Shown: positions 34,554-44,177 of the stretch, in pieces
Numbering within the stretch: the stretch's first letter is position 1
Layout: every line of letters begins with the position of its first letter
Assembly: GCA_018606805.1 (NCBI GenBank)
Contig: JAGYWI010000009.1
Span: 1-64,000 of the forward strand
Length of the DNA: 64,000 bases
Reading direction: 5' to 3'
Source of the DNA: Candidatus Magnetomicrobium cryptolimnococcus
GTDB lineage: Bacteria; Nitrospirota; Thermodesulfovibrionia; Thermodesulfovibrionales; Magnetobacteriaceae
Program-made: the position numbers and the translations under genes
The notes under the pieces: generated by a model
The model's input: only the letters and a program-made list of their open reading frames with translations
Told to the model about the DNA's origin: nothing
Databases searched by the model: none

Positions 34554-36356
34554 TTACCTTTTAATTTTTCCTTTATCTATTAGTTGTTTTACTGTCTCAA
34601 TATCTGCTAAGAAACTAGCGGATTCTTCAGCAAGTACACTTTGCGGGTCATCTCTGATGACTTCTTTGAAGTATTTTTCAGCTTCTACCAATTGTGCCTT
34701 TGTTAAATAACTTAAGCCTAGATTATATTTAGGCTGTATAAATTCCGGTGAATATTTTAAGGCTAGTTGAAAGTATTCTATTGCTTTATCTATATTAGCC
34801 TTATCAAGATAAGCAATATTCATATTAGTATCCTGTCTTAGTTTATTAAATTTATCATAGTATAAAGTCCCCAAATCGTTGTAAACGCCGGAACTTTTAG
34901 GATATGCCTTAACTGAAGCGTTGAAATATTCTTCTGCTTTTTCCGAATTACCTGTATCAAACTCTGTTTTCCCGAGATAGTGCAAAATTTTAGCAGCATA
35001 TATAAAATCAAGGTTTTTGACTTGTAAGATTTTTAACATATATTCTCTAGCCTTATCGTATTCTTTTTCGCGAAATAGGGCTGAGGCGTAGTTCAGAGCA
35101 GGGGTTATAGATGCTGGATTTTGCTTAACTGTTACCTCCCAAAGCGTTTTATCATCCTTCCAGTCTTTTAATCTATCAACGGTTACAACTGTGTAAGATA
35201 TAGCAATAAATGAAAGAATAATAATAGTTATTCGTTTACTCTTTAAATTTGAAAGCATCATAACAATAAACAACGTAAAACCAACGCTTGATGTGTATAA
35301 GTACCGTTCAGCTATGGGTAGAGCTATTTGAGTATACAAAATAGCAAGGGATGGTATCAGTGCTAAAAATCCCCAACTAAACATAAAAGCCTCAAGTCGC
35401 AGCTTTTTAATATATAAAACAATACCTATAATAAACGGGATAACAAATAATAAGTAATATACAGGATTATTAGGTATGTTTGGCATTAAATTTAGATTAA
35501 TCGGTAAAACCAGTTTTTCAAAATAATAACCGGTTGCAAATATAAACCGGTTGATAATTTCTACAAGATTAAGCCCCTCTGCTAAAAAGGCATCTGCTGA
35601 GCCGGGGGTTTCTACAAGTTCTCGAATGCCGCCACCTTTTCTAAATACTATAAAGTATATTGCCGTAATAAACAGTAGTAAACCGATGGACATTATAAAT
35701 TGTTTTTTGGCTGCCTTCATAATAATACAGTAAGCAAAGGCTAATATAATAAGAGCAATGGCATTTTCTTTACTAAAAAGGCCAAAAAGAAAAAATATGC
35801 CCACCAATACAAAACTAACGCCACTCATTGTTCTTAAGTAAATTGTCAATGAAAGAAACGCTGCTATTATCATAAGTGTTGCAAGGGGATCGGTTCTACC
35901 TGATATCCATGCAATAGATTCAACATGCAGGGGATTTACCGTAAATAATATCGCACTTAAAAAGGATAGAATGTATATATATTTCAAGTCAAATTGCTCT
36001 GATAACTTAACTTTCGATTCCGACTCTTTTTTATATTTTAAAAAATATAGCGAAAAGACAAACATAAGAAATGAGTTAAAGGTATTAATTACTATATTTG
36101 TAATATGCCAACCTCTTGGGTCGAGATGCCATATACTGTAGTCAAATGTATTTACAACATGTATAAACGGCCTATAGTATACGCCCCAACCAAAAAAATA
36201 CTTATATGGTGTTTCCCCCATCTTTAGCGGCAACAGAAGAAACTGTAAGTCATCCCATATAAAACCGCTTTGAATAGTAGGCAAATATATGATAACTGTG
36301 CCTACTATTAATATGCTTATTAAAACAGCAACATATTTTCTTTGCATATCCGACAC
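34554..36356 (-). CDS. TMTC-like membrane glycosyltransferase with TPR tail
   Basis: This is a 600-residue protein. About 11 membrane helices (residues 10-390) form a GT-C-type fold, with an acidic first loop motif (FIWDDLQF) like that of protein O-mannosyltransferases and TMTC proteins. The C-terminal part (about 410-590) holds four to five TPR repeats. Bacterial members are thought to transfer sugars from polyprenyl-phosphate donors to surface or periplasmic proteins, with the TPRs holding the acceptor, but substrates are unproven. It lies next to pilin and could modify it; this is only a suggestion from neighbourhood. Confidence 0.8.
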   Translation of the reverse strand: MSDMQRKYVAVLISILIVGTVIIYLPTIQSGFIWDDLQFLLLPLKMGETPYKYFFGWGVYYRPFIHVVNTFDYSIWHLDPRGWHITNIVINTFNSFLMFVFSLYFLKYKKESESKVKLSEQFDLKYIYILSFLSAILFTVNPLHVESIAWISGRTDPLATLMIIAAFLSLTIYLRTMSGVSFVLVGIFFLFGLFSKENAIALIILAFAYCIIMKAAKKQFIMSIGLLLFITAIYFIVFRKGGGIRELVETPGSADAFLAEGLNLVEIINRFIFATGYYFEKLVLPINLNLMPNIPNNPVYYLLFVIPFIIGIVLYIKKLRLEAFMFSWGFLALIPSLAILYTQIALPIAERYLYTSSVGFTLFIVMMLSNLKSKRITIIILSFIAISYTVVTVDRLKDWKDDKTLWEVTVKQNPASITPALNYASALFREKEYDKAREYMLKILQVKNLDFIYAAKILHYLGKTEFDTGNSEKAEEYFNASVKAYPKSSGVYNDLGTLYYDKFNKLRQDTNMNIAYLDKANIDKAIEYFQLALKYSPEFIQPKYNLGLSYLTKAQLVEAEKYFKEVIRDDPQSVLAEESASFLADIETVKQLIDKGKIKR

Positions 36357-36437
36357 CCTCGTTGTATAATGTATACAACAGTTTTTTTATTTGTAATAAC
36401 CTGTGGTGGATTGTACCATTTAAATAGTTTTTAAAGC

Positions 36438-36470
36438 AAAAAAGGCGGGTACCTCACGGTCCCGCCTTTT
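36438..36470 (-). terminator. Intrinsic terminator after pilA
   Basis: Read on the minus strand, AAGGCGGGA / ACCCGCCTT form the stem and T residues follow. It lies about 25 nt after the pilin stop. Confidence 0.75.
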
Positions 36471-36495
36471 GACTCCTAACTTTTTACGTTGTATA

Positions 36496-37038
36496 CTATC
36501 TGGCCGTTACAACTGTGCTAAATATAGGTGTTGAAGTACTTTCAGCATAACCGCTTATCTTTATTGAACGTGCACCATTTGATTCTACAACACAAGTACC
36601 GGATGTACCAGCTGTTGCTACGAAAAGGCTCTGATTTGCATTGTACGGGCTCTTTTCTAACTTACCTTGATGGTGAGCTATAATTATATCAAGTATCGTT
36701 GATATATCAGCATTATCATAGGTACCAGAGCTCGCTTGATTATAAATAGCGCTACAGGTCTTACCATTAGCTGTTTCATAACATCCTTCACCACCTGTTG
36801 AATCTAATGCAAGAAATGGGTCCAACGATACAAACGCATCCAACCAACCCTGCACCTCAGACACTGCTCCCTTACACCCTGACTCAACGGCTCTCACCTT
36901 AGCCTTTTCCCTGTTACCAAGAAATGCCGGCACTGCTATTGCTGTCAATATACCGATGATAGCGATAACTATCAAAAGCTCAATAAGCGTAAAACCTCTT
37001 TCATCTCTTTCTTTCATATTTTGGATTACTCTAAACAT
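36496..37038 (-). CDS. pilA: Type IV major pilin-like prepilin
   Basis: This 180-residue protein has a short leader, the processing site RG|FTLIELL and the hydrophobic alpha-1 helix (VIAIIGILTAIAVPAF). A globular domain follows with four cysteines (about residues 56, 87, 95 and 143) that could give two disulfides. It is exported, cleaved and methylated by PilD and assembled into pili. I chose ATG 37038 because GGAGGG precedes it; the ATG at 37050 lies upstream of that site. An intrinsic terminator follows. No pil assembly genes flank it, but a PilB/GspE ATPase begins at 62978. Confidence 0.9.
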   Translation of the reverse strand: MFRVIQNMKERDERGFTLIELLIVIAIIGILTAIAVPAFLGNREKAKVRAVESGCKGAVSEVQGWLDAFVSLDPFLALDSTGGEGCYETANGKTCSAIYNQASSGTYDNADISTILDIIIAHHQGKLEKSPYNANQSLFVATAGTSGTCVVESNGARSIKISGYAESTSTPIFSTVVTAR

Positions 37039-37265
37039 AGTACCCTCCAAACTTTTTATCTCTGTTTTCTTTTAGGCGGTTAAAAACCACCTGTTTTGTA
37101 TCAATTAACAAAACACCCTTTTTTCCACTACCTAATATTACTATTTTTTAAAATTCCCTTACCCCCTTTACTTTCACCTCCTCCTCGACTCTTACTTAGT
37201 ATCTGCCTATAATAAAGCATTTTCCATGCCAAAGATTAAATAAAAAAACACATGGTTTTTGCCAA

Positions 37266-37342
37266 AAAATAGGCTCTAAAAGTGTCAAATTATGTCATCA
37301 CATGACAAAACCTGTCAGCATTCGTTTAGTTGAGCCTATTTT
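37266..37342. repeat. Nested inverted repeat between nrdJ and pilA
   Basis: Outer arms AAAATAGGCTC (37266-37276) and its exact complement (37332-37342) flank an inner palindrome TGTCAT-CAC-ATGACA (37302-37316). It may terminate nrdJ or bind a dimeric regulator. The rest of the gap 37051-37360 shows nothing clear. Confidence 0.7.
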
Positions 37343-37360
37343 GTACATTATCCGTTAACT

Positions 37361-39586
37361 TTATGAGCATTTAGTATAACCGCAGTCGTGGCAAACGGCA
37401 CAGCCCCCTTCGTATTCAACGGCACCGCCGCACTCCGGACAAGCACCCATTATAAGTGATGTGTTGTGAACCTTTACGGGCACGCCTGAGTGTTTACGGC
37501 AGTAGCCCTCCATGGCTTTGGCTATGGCATCGGCACAGGAGGAGATTTTGCCACCGTTTGCCCAAATCGGCTGATGACAGGAAATCCCCTTCAGTTGACC
37601 AATCAGTTCTTCGTACGCTATATTGCAGCGCAGCGCCAAAGACACAAGCCGTCCGATAGCCTCCGACTGGCTTGCCGCACACCCGCCAGCCTTGCCCATT
37701 TGGTTAAACACCTCAAAGGGCATCCCGCGTTCATCTTCATTTATAGTAATGTACAAATTGCCACAGCCGGTTAGCATACACTGCGTTGTGCCTTTCATAA
37801 CCGACGGCCTTTGGCGTGGCACTATTTTTTGGTATGTTGTTGTTGTGGTTTTTTTTGTATCACACTTGTTTACTGAAAGCACCTGTTCTTGTCTAGAGCC
37901 GTCTCTATAAACAGTAACCCCTTTACAGTTAGTTGTGTAGGCAAGCATAAAAACCTTCTTAACGTCCTCAGTGGAGGCTTCCTTTGGGAAATTAACCGTC
38001 TTTGACACAGCATTATCCACGTATTTTTGAAACGCTGACTGCATTTTTATATGGGCATTGGGCTCCACGTCGTGAGCTGTTACAAAAATCTGCCTAATTG
38101 CCACAGGCAGCTCGCCAAAGCCAGCTAACGACGACCGCTCCGCTATGCGCTCCATGAGCGTTTCTGAGTAAAACCCCTGCGCCTTAGCCATTTGTTCAAA
38201 GTACGGGTTTACCTCTATAAGTTTTGTACTATCCATTATGTTTCTAATGTACGATACGGCAAATATTGGCTCAATGCCTGACGAACAGCCAGCTATTATA
38301 GATAGGCTGCCTGTTGGCGCTATTGTTGTTACGGTGGCGTTTCGCATCTTACGTACGCTGCTGTATATGCTTTCGCTGTGCTTTGGGAAAGAGCCTCTCT
38401 GTTCGGCAAGCCGTTCTGAGGCATTGTGGCTTTCTGTATTTATGTAAGCCATGAGTTTTTCGGCAAGTGCTAACGCCTGCTCGCTATTGTAAGGTATGCC
38501 AAGCTGTATGAGCATATCAGCCCAGCCCATAATGCCAAGCCCTATTTTCCGATATAAACGTGTCGTCTCCTCTATCTTTGTTATTGGGTATTTATTTACA
38601 TCTATAACATTATCAAGAAAATGTACTGCCTTCCAGATAGTTTTACTCAGACGCTCCCAATCTACATCTGTATTATCATAACTTGTAACCATATGTGCAA
38701 GGTTGATAGAACCAAGATTGCAGGACTCATAAGGCAGCAGTGGTTGCTCGCCACAGGGGTTGGTTGATTCTATCTGTCCAGCTGCGGGGGTGGGGTTGCT
38801 TTCATTTATTTTATCTATAAAGACAATGCCGGGCTCTCCGTTTTGCCAGGCATTTTTTACTATGAGATCAAGCACATATCTTGCCCGCAGGCGTTTCGTT
38901 GGTGCGCCATCCCTTGGATTTACAAGCTCGTATTCTTCGTCTTTGTCAACAGCATCCATAAATTTATTAGTAAGGGCTACGGATATATTAAAATTATTTA
39001 ACTTTGTGGTGTTTTCCTTGCACTTGATAAACTCCAATATATCTTGGTGGTCAACGCGCAATATTGCCATATTAGCCCCGCGTCGAGTGCCCCCTTGCTT
39101 AACCGCCTCCGTTGCTGTATCAAAGACTGTCATAAAGGAAACCGGCCCAGAGGAGACCCCCTTTGTAGAGCCCACCATATCACCCTTTGGCCTTAGTCTT
39201 GAAAAACTAAAGCCCGTCCCGCCTCCGGATTTATGAATAAGGGCCGCATTTTTAACTGCCTCAAAAATACTTTCCATTGAATCTTCTATCGGAATTACAA
39301 AACAAGCGCTCAACTGCCCAAGACGTCTACCGGCGTTCATAAGGGTTGGACTATTTGGCAAAAAGTCCAGCTCCGTCATTAAGCTATAAAATTCCTCCTC
39401 AAGAGCCTCTACCTCCAAGTAGGTTTTACCATAGCCTAAGTCAGCCGAGGCTATAGCCTTAGCTACCCTCTCAAACATATCCGCAGGCGTTTCTATCACC
39501 TGACCGTTTTCACTTTTTTTAAGGTATCTTCTTTCAAGTACCTTTAGTGCATTTGGTGTTAATTTTAGTTCATTTATATTTTCCAT
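37361..39586 (-). CDS. nrdJ: Vitamin B12-dependent (class II) ribonucleotide reductase
   Basis: This 741-residue enzyme reduces ribonucleotides to deoxyribonucleotides with adenosylcobalamin. It has an N-terminal ATP-cone-like part, the catalytic barrel with NPCGEQPLLPYESCNLGS, the radical-relay region, TSCPD-type C-terminal segment (about 580-690, GGCAASQSEAIG) and a Cys-rich tail (CPECGGA and CAVCHDCG) that serves as zinc/redox tail. Class II enzymes work with or without oxygen. A cobalamin riboswitch was looked for upstream and not recognised. Confidence 0.96.
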   Translation of the reverse strand: MENINELKLTPNALKVLERRYLKKSENGQVIETPADMFERVAKAIASADLGYGKTYLEVEALEEEFYSLMTELDFLPNSPTLMNAGRRLGQLSACFVIPIEDSMESIFEAVKNAALIHKSGGGTGFSFSRLRPKGDMVGSTKGVSSGPVSFMTVFDTATEAVKQGGTRRGANMAILRVDHQDILEFIKCKENTTKLNNFNISVALTNKFMDAVDKDEEYELVNPRDGAPTKRLRARYVLDLIVKNAWQNGEPGIVFIDKINESNPTPAAGQIESTNPCGEQPLLPYESCNLGSINLAHMVTSYDNTDVDWERLSKTIWKAVHFLDNVIDVNKYPITKIEETTRLYRKIGLGIMGWADMLIQLGIPYNSEQALALAEKLMAYINTESHNASERLAEQRGSFPKHSESIYSSVRKMRNATVTTIAPTGSLSIIAGCSSGIEPIFAVSYIRNIMDSTKLIEVNPYFEQMAKAQGFYSETLMERIAERSSLAGFGELPVAIRQIFVTAHDVEPNAHIKMQSAFQKYVDNAVSKTVNFPKEASTEDVKKVFMLAYTTNCKGVTVYRDGSRQEQVLSVNKCDTKKTTTTTYQKIVPRQRPSVMKGTTQCMLTGCGNLYITINEDERGMPFEVFNQMGKAGGCAASQSEAIGRLVSLALRCNIAYEELIGQLKGISCHQPIWANGGKISSCADAIAKAMEGYCRKHSGVPVKVHNTSLIMGACPECGGAVEYEGGCAVCHDCGYTKCS

Positions 39587-39634
39587 GTTAAAAAAGCATC
39601 TCCCTATTTTAAAAAATTAAGTAAAAAAAAAAGA

Positions 39635-39665
39635 AGAACGGGGGGAAACCCTTTTGCCTAAAACT
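39635..39665. repeat. Family B palindrome fragment
   Basis: Minus-oriented copy of the GGGGGGAAACCCTTTTGCC module, which is found at many gaps of this window. It lies between divergent nrdJ and kdsC and could affect either promoter. Confidence 0.6.
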
Positions 39666-39774
39666 TTTAACCTGTCAGCGACTTGGTTGTCCTTCTCTTT
39701 GTTAATACATTATTACCTCTTGTGCGATAGTATTATACCAAAAAACAATTTGTTAATTGATTAAAACCATCGTT

Positions 39775-40329
39775 ATGTGTAAAATACTTACTATGCAAAT
39801 GTCTGAATCACTAAAGAATATAGCTAAAAAGATTAAGCTCCTTATGCTTGATGTGGATGGTGTCCTAACGGATGGCACCATATATATTGATAGCAAAGGT
39901 GAGGAGCTAAAGGCGTTTAATGTACGGGATGGACAGGGCATTAAGCTACTTATGCAAAATGGTGTGGCTGTTGCCATAGTAAGTGCTAGAGGGTCAAAGG
40001 CCTTAGAGCGGCGCACAACAGAGCTTGGTATTTTAGAGTTATACCAAAACTGTACAGATAAGCTTGAGGCTTATAGGCTATTAAAGGAGCGATATGCGTT
40101 AAAAGATAGTGAAATAGCATATATGGGTGATGACATAGTGGATATTGGGGTTTTAAGAGTAGTTGGCTTACCAATAACTGTAGCAGATGCCAAGCTGTAT
40201 GTAAAAAAACATGTATTAATGGTTACAGAGGAAGAAGGTGGGCACGGCGCTGTGCGTGAGGTGGCTGACTTTATTCTTGCAAGTAAGGGGATTTTAGAGA
40301 GGATTTTAAATGAATACAATCGTTTTTAA
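39775..40329 (+). CDS. kdsC: 3-deoxy-D-manno-octulosonate 8-phosphate phosphatase (HAD, KdsC type)
   Basis: This roughly 184-residue HAD phosphatase makes KDO for lipopolysaccharide cores. It has DVDGVLTDG (nucleophile and general-acid Asp), no C1 cap, the SARGSKALE loop (substrate/His region of the tetrameric KdsC type) and MGDDIVDIG. Several in-frame ATGs (39775, 39793, 39799) exist and no ribosome site decides among them. The downstream pgsA starts inside this gene's end (20-nt overlap), so the genes are one operon. Presence of KdsC supports a Gram-negative envelope. Confidence 0.92.
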   Translation: MCKILTMQMSESLKNIAKKIKLLMLDVDGVLTDGTIYIDSKGEELKAFNVRDGQGIKLLMQNGVAVAIVSARGSKALERRTTELGILELYQNCTDKLEAYRLLKERYALKDSEIAYMGDDIVDIGVLRVVGLPITVADAKLYVKKHVLMVTEEEGGHGAVREVADFILASKGILERILNEYNRF

Positions 40330-40843
40330 TGTGCCAACCATATTAACCCTAAGTCGTATCTTCATGATACCTATTTTTATATGGATAACGCCGGGGCATC
40401 TGTTTCTTGGGGCTTTGGTGTTTGGGTTAGCATCTGTAACAGATTTTCTGGATGGGTACTTGGCTAGAAAGTCCGGTCAAGTAACTAGTTTTGGGATAAT
40501 CATGGACCCGATAGCGGATAAGTTTTTAGTTATATCGGCACTTGTCTTACTTGTAGATATGTCTATTTTAAGTGTGTGGCCTGCTGCTATTATAATAGTG
40601 CGGGAGTTTTTGATAACCGCCTTGAGGGCTGTCGCACTTTCGCGTGATATTGTGATAAAGGCCGAAATGGGCGGTAAGCTTAAAACTGGTGCGCAGATAA
40701 CAGGCGTCATTTGTCTCATATTGCAAGATGAACTTTTTGGTATCAATTTGGATATGGTAGGGCAGGTGTTTATCTGGTTATCCATAGTGCTTGGTGTATT
40801 GTCGGCTGTGCAATATACGGTGGGGTTTTGGAAAAAGATATGA
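40310..40843 (+). CDS. pgsA: CDP-diacylglycerol-glycerol-3-phosphate phosphatidyltransferase
   Basis: This is a 177-residue membrane enzyme (about 5-6 helices) committing CDP-DAG to phosphatidylglycerol. It has the full CDP-alcohol phosphotransferase signature D-G-x2-A-R-x8-G-x3-D-x3-D in DFLDGYLARKSG...GIIMDPIADK (about residues 45-70). It overlaps kdsC and plsY at its two ends. The next gene, plsY, adds the first acyl group in the same phospholipid pathway. Confidence 0.93.
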   Translation: MNTIVFNVPTILTLSRIFMIPIFIWITPGHLFLGALVFGLASVTDFLDGYLARKSGQVTSFGIIMDPIADKFLVISALVLLVDMSILSVWPAAIIIVREFLITALRAVALSRDIVIKAEMGGKLKTGAQITGVICLILQDELFGINLDMVGQVFIWLSIVLGVLSAVQYTVGFWKKI

Positions 40844-41421
40844 TAAACATTTCACTTATAATATTTTCATATTTATTAGGCTCTATACCGACAGGGCTTT
40901 TAATAGCGAAAATGAGAGGCGTAGACCTCAGGGCTGTTGGCAGCAAAAATATCGGCGCTACAAATGTCTTACGTGCTGTTGGTAAAACGGAGGCACTCTT
41001 TACACTTTTAGGGGATATGCTAAAAGGTGTGGCAGCTGTGCTAATTGGCAGATACACGGGGGTGGATGGTTTTTTGTGCGGATTAGCGGCTATACTTGGG
41101 CATGATTTTTCAATATTTTTACGCCTTAAAGGCGGCAAAGGGGTTGCTACAAGCTTAGGGGTGGTCTTGGCAGCCTATCCAGTAGTTGGCGTTATATGTG
41201 CTGCTGCATGGCTTTTAACTGCCTCTATTACTAAGTACTCATCGTTTTCAGCCTTAATGGCATTTACAACACTGCCCTTTATTGTTTATTTTATAAAAGG
41301 TGGCAGCACGGATTTTATCATTAGTATTATAATAACAGCGCTTATTTATTGTAAACACCGACAAAACATAGTGCGTCTTTTACGTGGTGAGGAATCTAAG
41401 ATAGGCAAAATGGGTGATTAA
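40840..41421 (+). CDS. plsY: Acyl-phosphate:glycerol-3-phosphate acyltransferase PlsY
   Basis: This 193-residue inner-membrane enzyme transfers acyl from acyl-phosphate to glycerol-3-phosphate. It has SYLLGSIPTGLLIAK, GSKNIGATNVLRAVGK and LKGGKGVATSLG, the PlsY hallmarks. ATG 40840 overlaps the pgsA stop (ATGA). A TTG at 40828 in the same frame is an unlikely alternative. The pairing with pgsA puts early phospholipid synthesis in one operon. Confidence 0.93.
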   Translation: MINISLIIFSYLLGSIPTGLLIAKMRGVDLRAVGSKNIGATNVLRAVGKTEALFTLLGDMLKGVAAVLIGRYTGVDGFLCGLAAILGHDFSIFLRLKGGKGVATSLGVVLAAYPVVGVICAAAWLLTASITKYSSFSALMAFTTLPFIVYFIKGGSTDFIISIIITALIYCKHRQNIVRLLRGEESKIGKMGD

Positions 41422-41427
41422 GCTTAA

Positions 41428-42111
41428 GTGGACAAAAAAAGCGCTATTATACTTTTAAGCGGCGGCGTAGATTCAGTAACCGCTATGGCTTATGCTAAAC
41501 GTGAGGGTTTAAGACTCCATGCCCTTAGTTTTGACTACGGGCAGGTGCACAGACTTGAACTTGAATCAGCTAAGTGGCAGGCAATATCTATGGGAGCTGC
41601 AACTCATAGGATTATTGCGTTTAACATGCGGGATATTGGCGGCTCTGCCCTTACTGGCCAAATGGATATACCACTTAACAGAGATATAGAAAAAGAAGGC
41701 CTTGAAATACCAAAAACCTATGTACCGGCAAGAAACACCATATTCTTATCCTTTGCCCTCTCCCTTTGGGAAGTAACCGAAGCGCAGTACATATACACAG
41801 GGTTTAATGCTGTAGATTATAGTGGCTATCCGGATTGCCGCCCTGAGTATGTCCGTGCATTTGAAAATATGGCAAATCTGGCAACAAAGGCCGCTATTGA
41901 AGGCAAACGCTCCGTAGAAATTCAAACACCACTTATAAACCTAACAAAGGGGGAAATTATACAACTTGGAATGACACTTGGCGTTAATTACGCTAAGACA
42001 TGGAGCTGTTACAATCCTGTAAATAACAACGTGCCATGCGGCAGATGTGATAGTTGTCAGTATAGGAAAAAAGGATTTACAGAAGCTGCAATAGTAGACC
42101 CTTTAATATAA
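41428..42111 (+). CDS. queC: 7-cyano-7-deazaguanine synthase QueC
   Basis: This 227-residue PP-loop ATPase makes preQ0 for queuosine tRNA modification. It has LLSGGVDSVTAMAYA (PP-loop), FDYGQVH and the zinc site near the end (CYNPVNNNVPCGRCDSC). The start is GTG 41428, 6 bp after plsY, with a weak site AAGCTTAA, so translation is probably reinitiated. A family C repeat follows the stop. Confidence 0.95.
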   Translation: MDKKSAIILLSGGVDSVTAMAYAKREGLRLHALSFDYGQVHRLELESAKWQAISMGAATHRIIAFNMRDIGGSALTGQMDIPLNRDIEKEGLEIPKTYVPARNTIFLSFALSLWEVTEAQYIYTGFNAVDYSGYPDCRPEYVRAFENMANLATKAAIEGKRSVEIQTPLINLTKGEIIQLGMTLGVNYAKTWSCYNPVNNNVPCGRCDSCQYRKKGFTEAAIVDPLI

Positions 42112-42118
42112 GAAACCA

Positions 42119-42211
42119 ACAAAAATACGTGTATCGTAGGGTCAGACCTATGTGTCTGCCCGCTTATTATCTATACTTTGTGTTTTTATCGAATCTAAAT
42201 GCGCTATAATG
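42119..42211 (+). repeat. Dispersed repeat family C
   Basis: AAAAATACGTGTATCGTAGG, the CAGACC...GTCTGCCC palindrome and AATGCGCTATAAT end. Its CTATAAT end lies just ahead of the small genes at 42222 and 42319. Confidence 0.7.
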
Positions 42212-42221
42212 ATACAAAAGG

Positions 42222-42410
42222 TTGTTTAGTCATTTCAAGCATATTGATAGGCTTGAAAGGCAAAATGACAGGCTTATGAGCCTTATGTTTGAACTTATTA
42301 AAGATAGAAGGAGCAAACATGACAATAAAATCATTAATAGAGATATTCCTTTTTCTCTTGGCAATTGTGATATGGATATTGACAGAAAGAAGGATAAAGA
42401 AGACAGATAA
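42222..42410 (+). CDS. Small hypothetical protein
   Basis: A TTG-started frame of 62 codons with a charged helical first half (DRLERQNDRLMSLMFELI). Its second half overlaps the better-supported 41-residue gene at 42319 in another frame. The first half may be a real short coiled-coil peptide, with chance open frame after it. No family is recognised. Confidence 0.3.
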   Translation: MFSHFKHIDRLERQNDRLMSLMFELIKDRRSKHDNKIINRDIPFSLGNCDMDIDRKKDKEDR

Positions 42411-42444
42411 ACTTTTAGATGAGCTTGGTAAACATATAAATTGA
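42319..42444 (+). CDS. 41-residue single-span membrane protein
   Basis: AGAAGGAG lies 6-7 nt before the ATG. The peptide has a short polar start, one hydrophobic helix (about 6-22, IEIFLFLLAIVIWIL) and a Lys/Arg-rich helix. The ribosome site and the classic membrane-microprotein layout make this a more likely gene than the frame it overlaps. No function is recognised; small regulators, type I toxins and phage accessory proteins share the plan. Confidence 0.5.
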   Translation: MTIKSLIEIFLFLLAIVIWILTERRIKKTDKLLDELGKHIN

Positions 42445-43186
42445 CACTTTTTTTGATTATTAATTTGTTATTTTTGATTGTGTTAAATTAAGCTTACTGG
42501 AAGTTTCAATTTAAAGAATCCAAAAAAGTATAAAGCCAAACCACTAGCGGTTCTTTTATAGCAGATTTCATTTTGATTAAAGACATTATAGGGGAACCCT
42601 TATATTAATCTTTCTCTCCACTTGGAATATTAACTCTTAATACTACCCAACCTCAATGACAAAATATGGACTGAACTACTACAAAAAAATAGACCGTATA
42701 AATCATTATATTTCTCTATTAAGGCAAACGTTGTAGTTAATTTCATTTAAAAAGTAATGTGCACATGGTAAACCACATATTTTTCAATATAATACAAGAA
42801 ATTATCTTACTTAATAAAATGCGAATTTATATAAGTGTCATCTAAAAGAGGCGTATTATAACGGATATATTGGATTATTAATTAAGCTTAACCTAAACAT
42901 TGCTTTAAAGTAATTATTAAATATGCTAAAGTTATGATTTATATATAAATAGTTATAAATAATAGTAAATAAATATATATATATATATATCATATAATCA
43001 TAATTTTTATTTCATAATAATAATCATATTTTATTTATAATATTGACATTTATGACATAGATATTACAGAGTAATGTATGATTAGTTATAGACGAAAATA
43101 GTATAAATAACGTATATAGATATATGTAAGTATATTTTAAAATGATAAACTGAAAGTAGCAAAAACAATTATTTTGGAGGAATAAA
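42445..43186. other. 742-bp AT-rich intergenic stretch with TA microsatellite
   Basis: No gene or RNA was recognised. Contains an 18-nt (TA)n run at 42973-42990 and generally very low G+C, unlike both neighbours on the left. It opens an AT-rich island that extends to 45726. A GGAGGA site for the next gene ends the stretch. Confidence 0.7.
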
Positions 43187-44101
43187 ATGTGGAAAGATAT
43201 ATTAGTGCAGGTATTTGTTTCTGTAATAGCAGGTATAGTTTCAACAATTGTATTGAAAAGAAGGGGTTGGGTTTGGCTATGTAACATATTAAGAAGATTT
43301 ATCGGATTAATAGTCGGATTAATAGAAAGAACAAATATTGATATATTGAGAAGAGTCATCGTAGGAGTAAGAAAATATAGATATATAATGACAGGAATTC
43401 TAATTACTCCAATTGTATTTATATATATTTTTAATTTATCACCATATGACATTGAAGGGGGAGCTATTAATTGGTGTAGTCTTGGAACGTATGGAAATGT
43501 GAGAATAGCTGGTAAATTAGTTAGAAGTTTTTCAGGAGTATCTATTTCTCCACAAGATGTAGTACAAGATGTAATGTTAGTACTTAACCGCTATGACAGT
43601 GAAAGTGCTAATAATGTTGGAGGTGGATGGATAGCAGAAAAAACAGTCAATATGCAACTCCATGGAAAAGGAGATTTGGTGTTTCAAAGTATGTTGTCAA
43701 GCATAAAAGATAGAAACATATATGAGGTTATTTTTGCATATAAATATAATACGTTGTTTTTTGGAGAAAAGTTTTATGCGAAAAATTTTACATTGCCTCT
43801 ACCTCCGTCTAAGTGTATGGATTTAGGTGTTCCTAATGATATACTAGCCCTAAATAATGTACCACCACAAACAGGAGATGCTCTCAAAACTATGTTCAAG
43901 GAGGCCGATGACCGCTGTTCTGCTGGTTTATATCAGAGTGGTGCGCAAATGTATAATGATGCTTTTAAACAGCTTTTAGGCCAAAATATAGCTATAGATC
44001 AATCTTTACAAAAGATTTTGGAATTAGCACAAAATGATCCTCAGGGAGCTTGCACTTTATATAGAGAATATTATGGGAGACATAGTAGGCAAAATCAGTA
44101 A
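43187..44101 (+). CDS. Hypothetical membrane protein
   Basis: This 304-residue protein has an N-terminal hydrophobic segment (about 5-24), a basic amphipathic stretch, a second membrane helix (about 68-88) and a large probably extracytoplasmic domain (about 90-304). The domain has no motif I recognise; a VSISPQDVVQDVMLVLNRYD segment and a Cys near 260 can be seen. The ribosome site TTGGAGGA is strong. It is followed at 76 bp by a secreted protein, probably in the same unit. Confidence 0.65.
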   Translation: MWKDILVQVFVSVIAGIVSTIVLKRRGWVWLCNILRRFIGLIVGLIERTNIDILRRVIVGVRKYRYIMTGILITPIVFIYIFNLSPYDIEGGAINWCSLGTYGNVRIAGKLVRSFSGVSISPQDVVQDVMLVLNRYDSESANNVGGGWIAEKTVNMQLHGKGDLVFQSMLSSIKDRNIYEVIFAYKYNTLFFGEKFYAKNFTLPLPPSKCMDLGVPNDILALNNVPPQTGDALKTMFKEADDRCSAGLYQSGAQMYNDAFKQLLGQNIAIDQSLQKILELAQNDPQGACTLYREYYGRHSRQNQ

Positions 44102-44177
44102 TTTTTATTATGGAACTTTTTTTCTTAAAATATAGAGACATATAGTCTCTTAATAAAACCATAAGGAGGATTTAATA

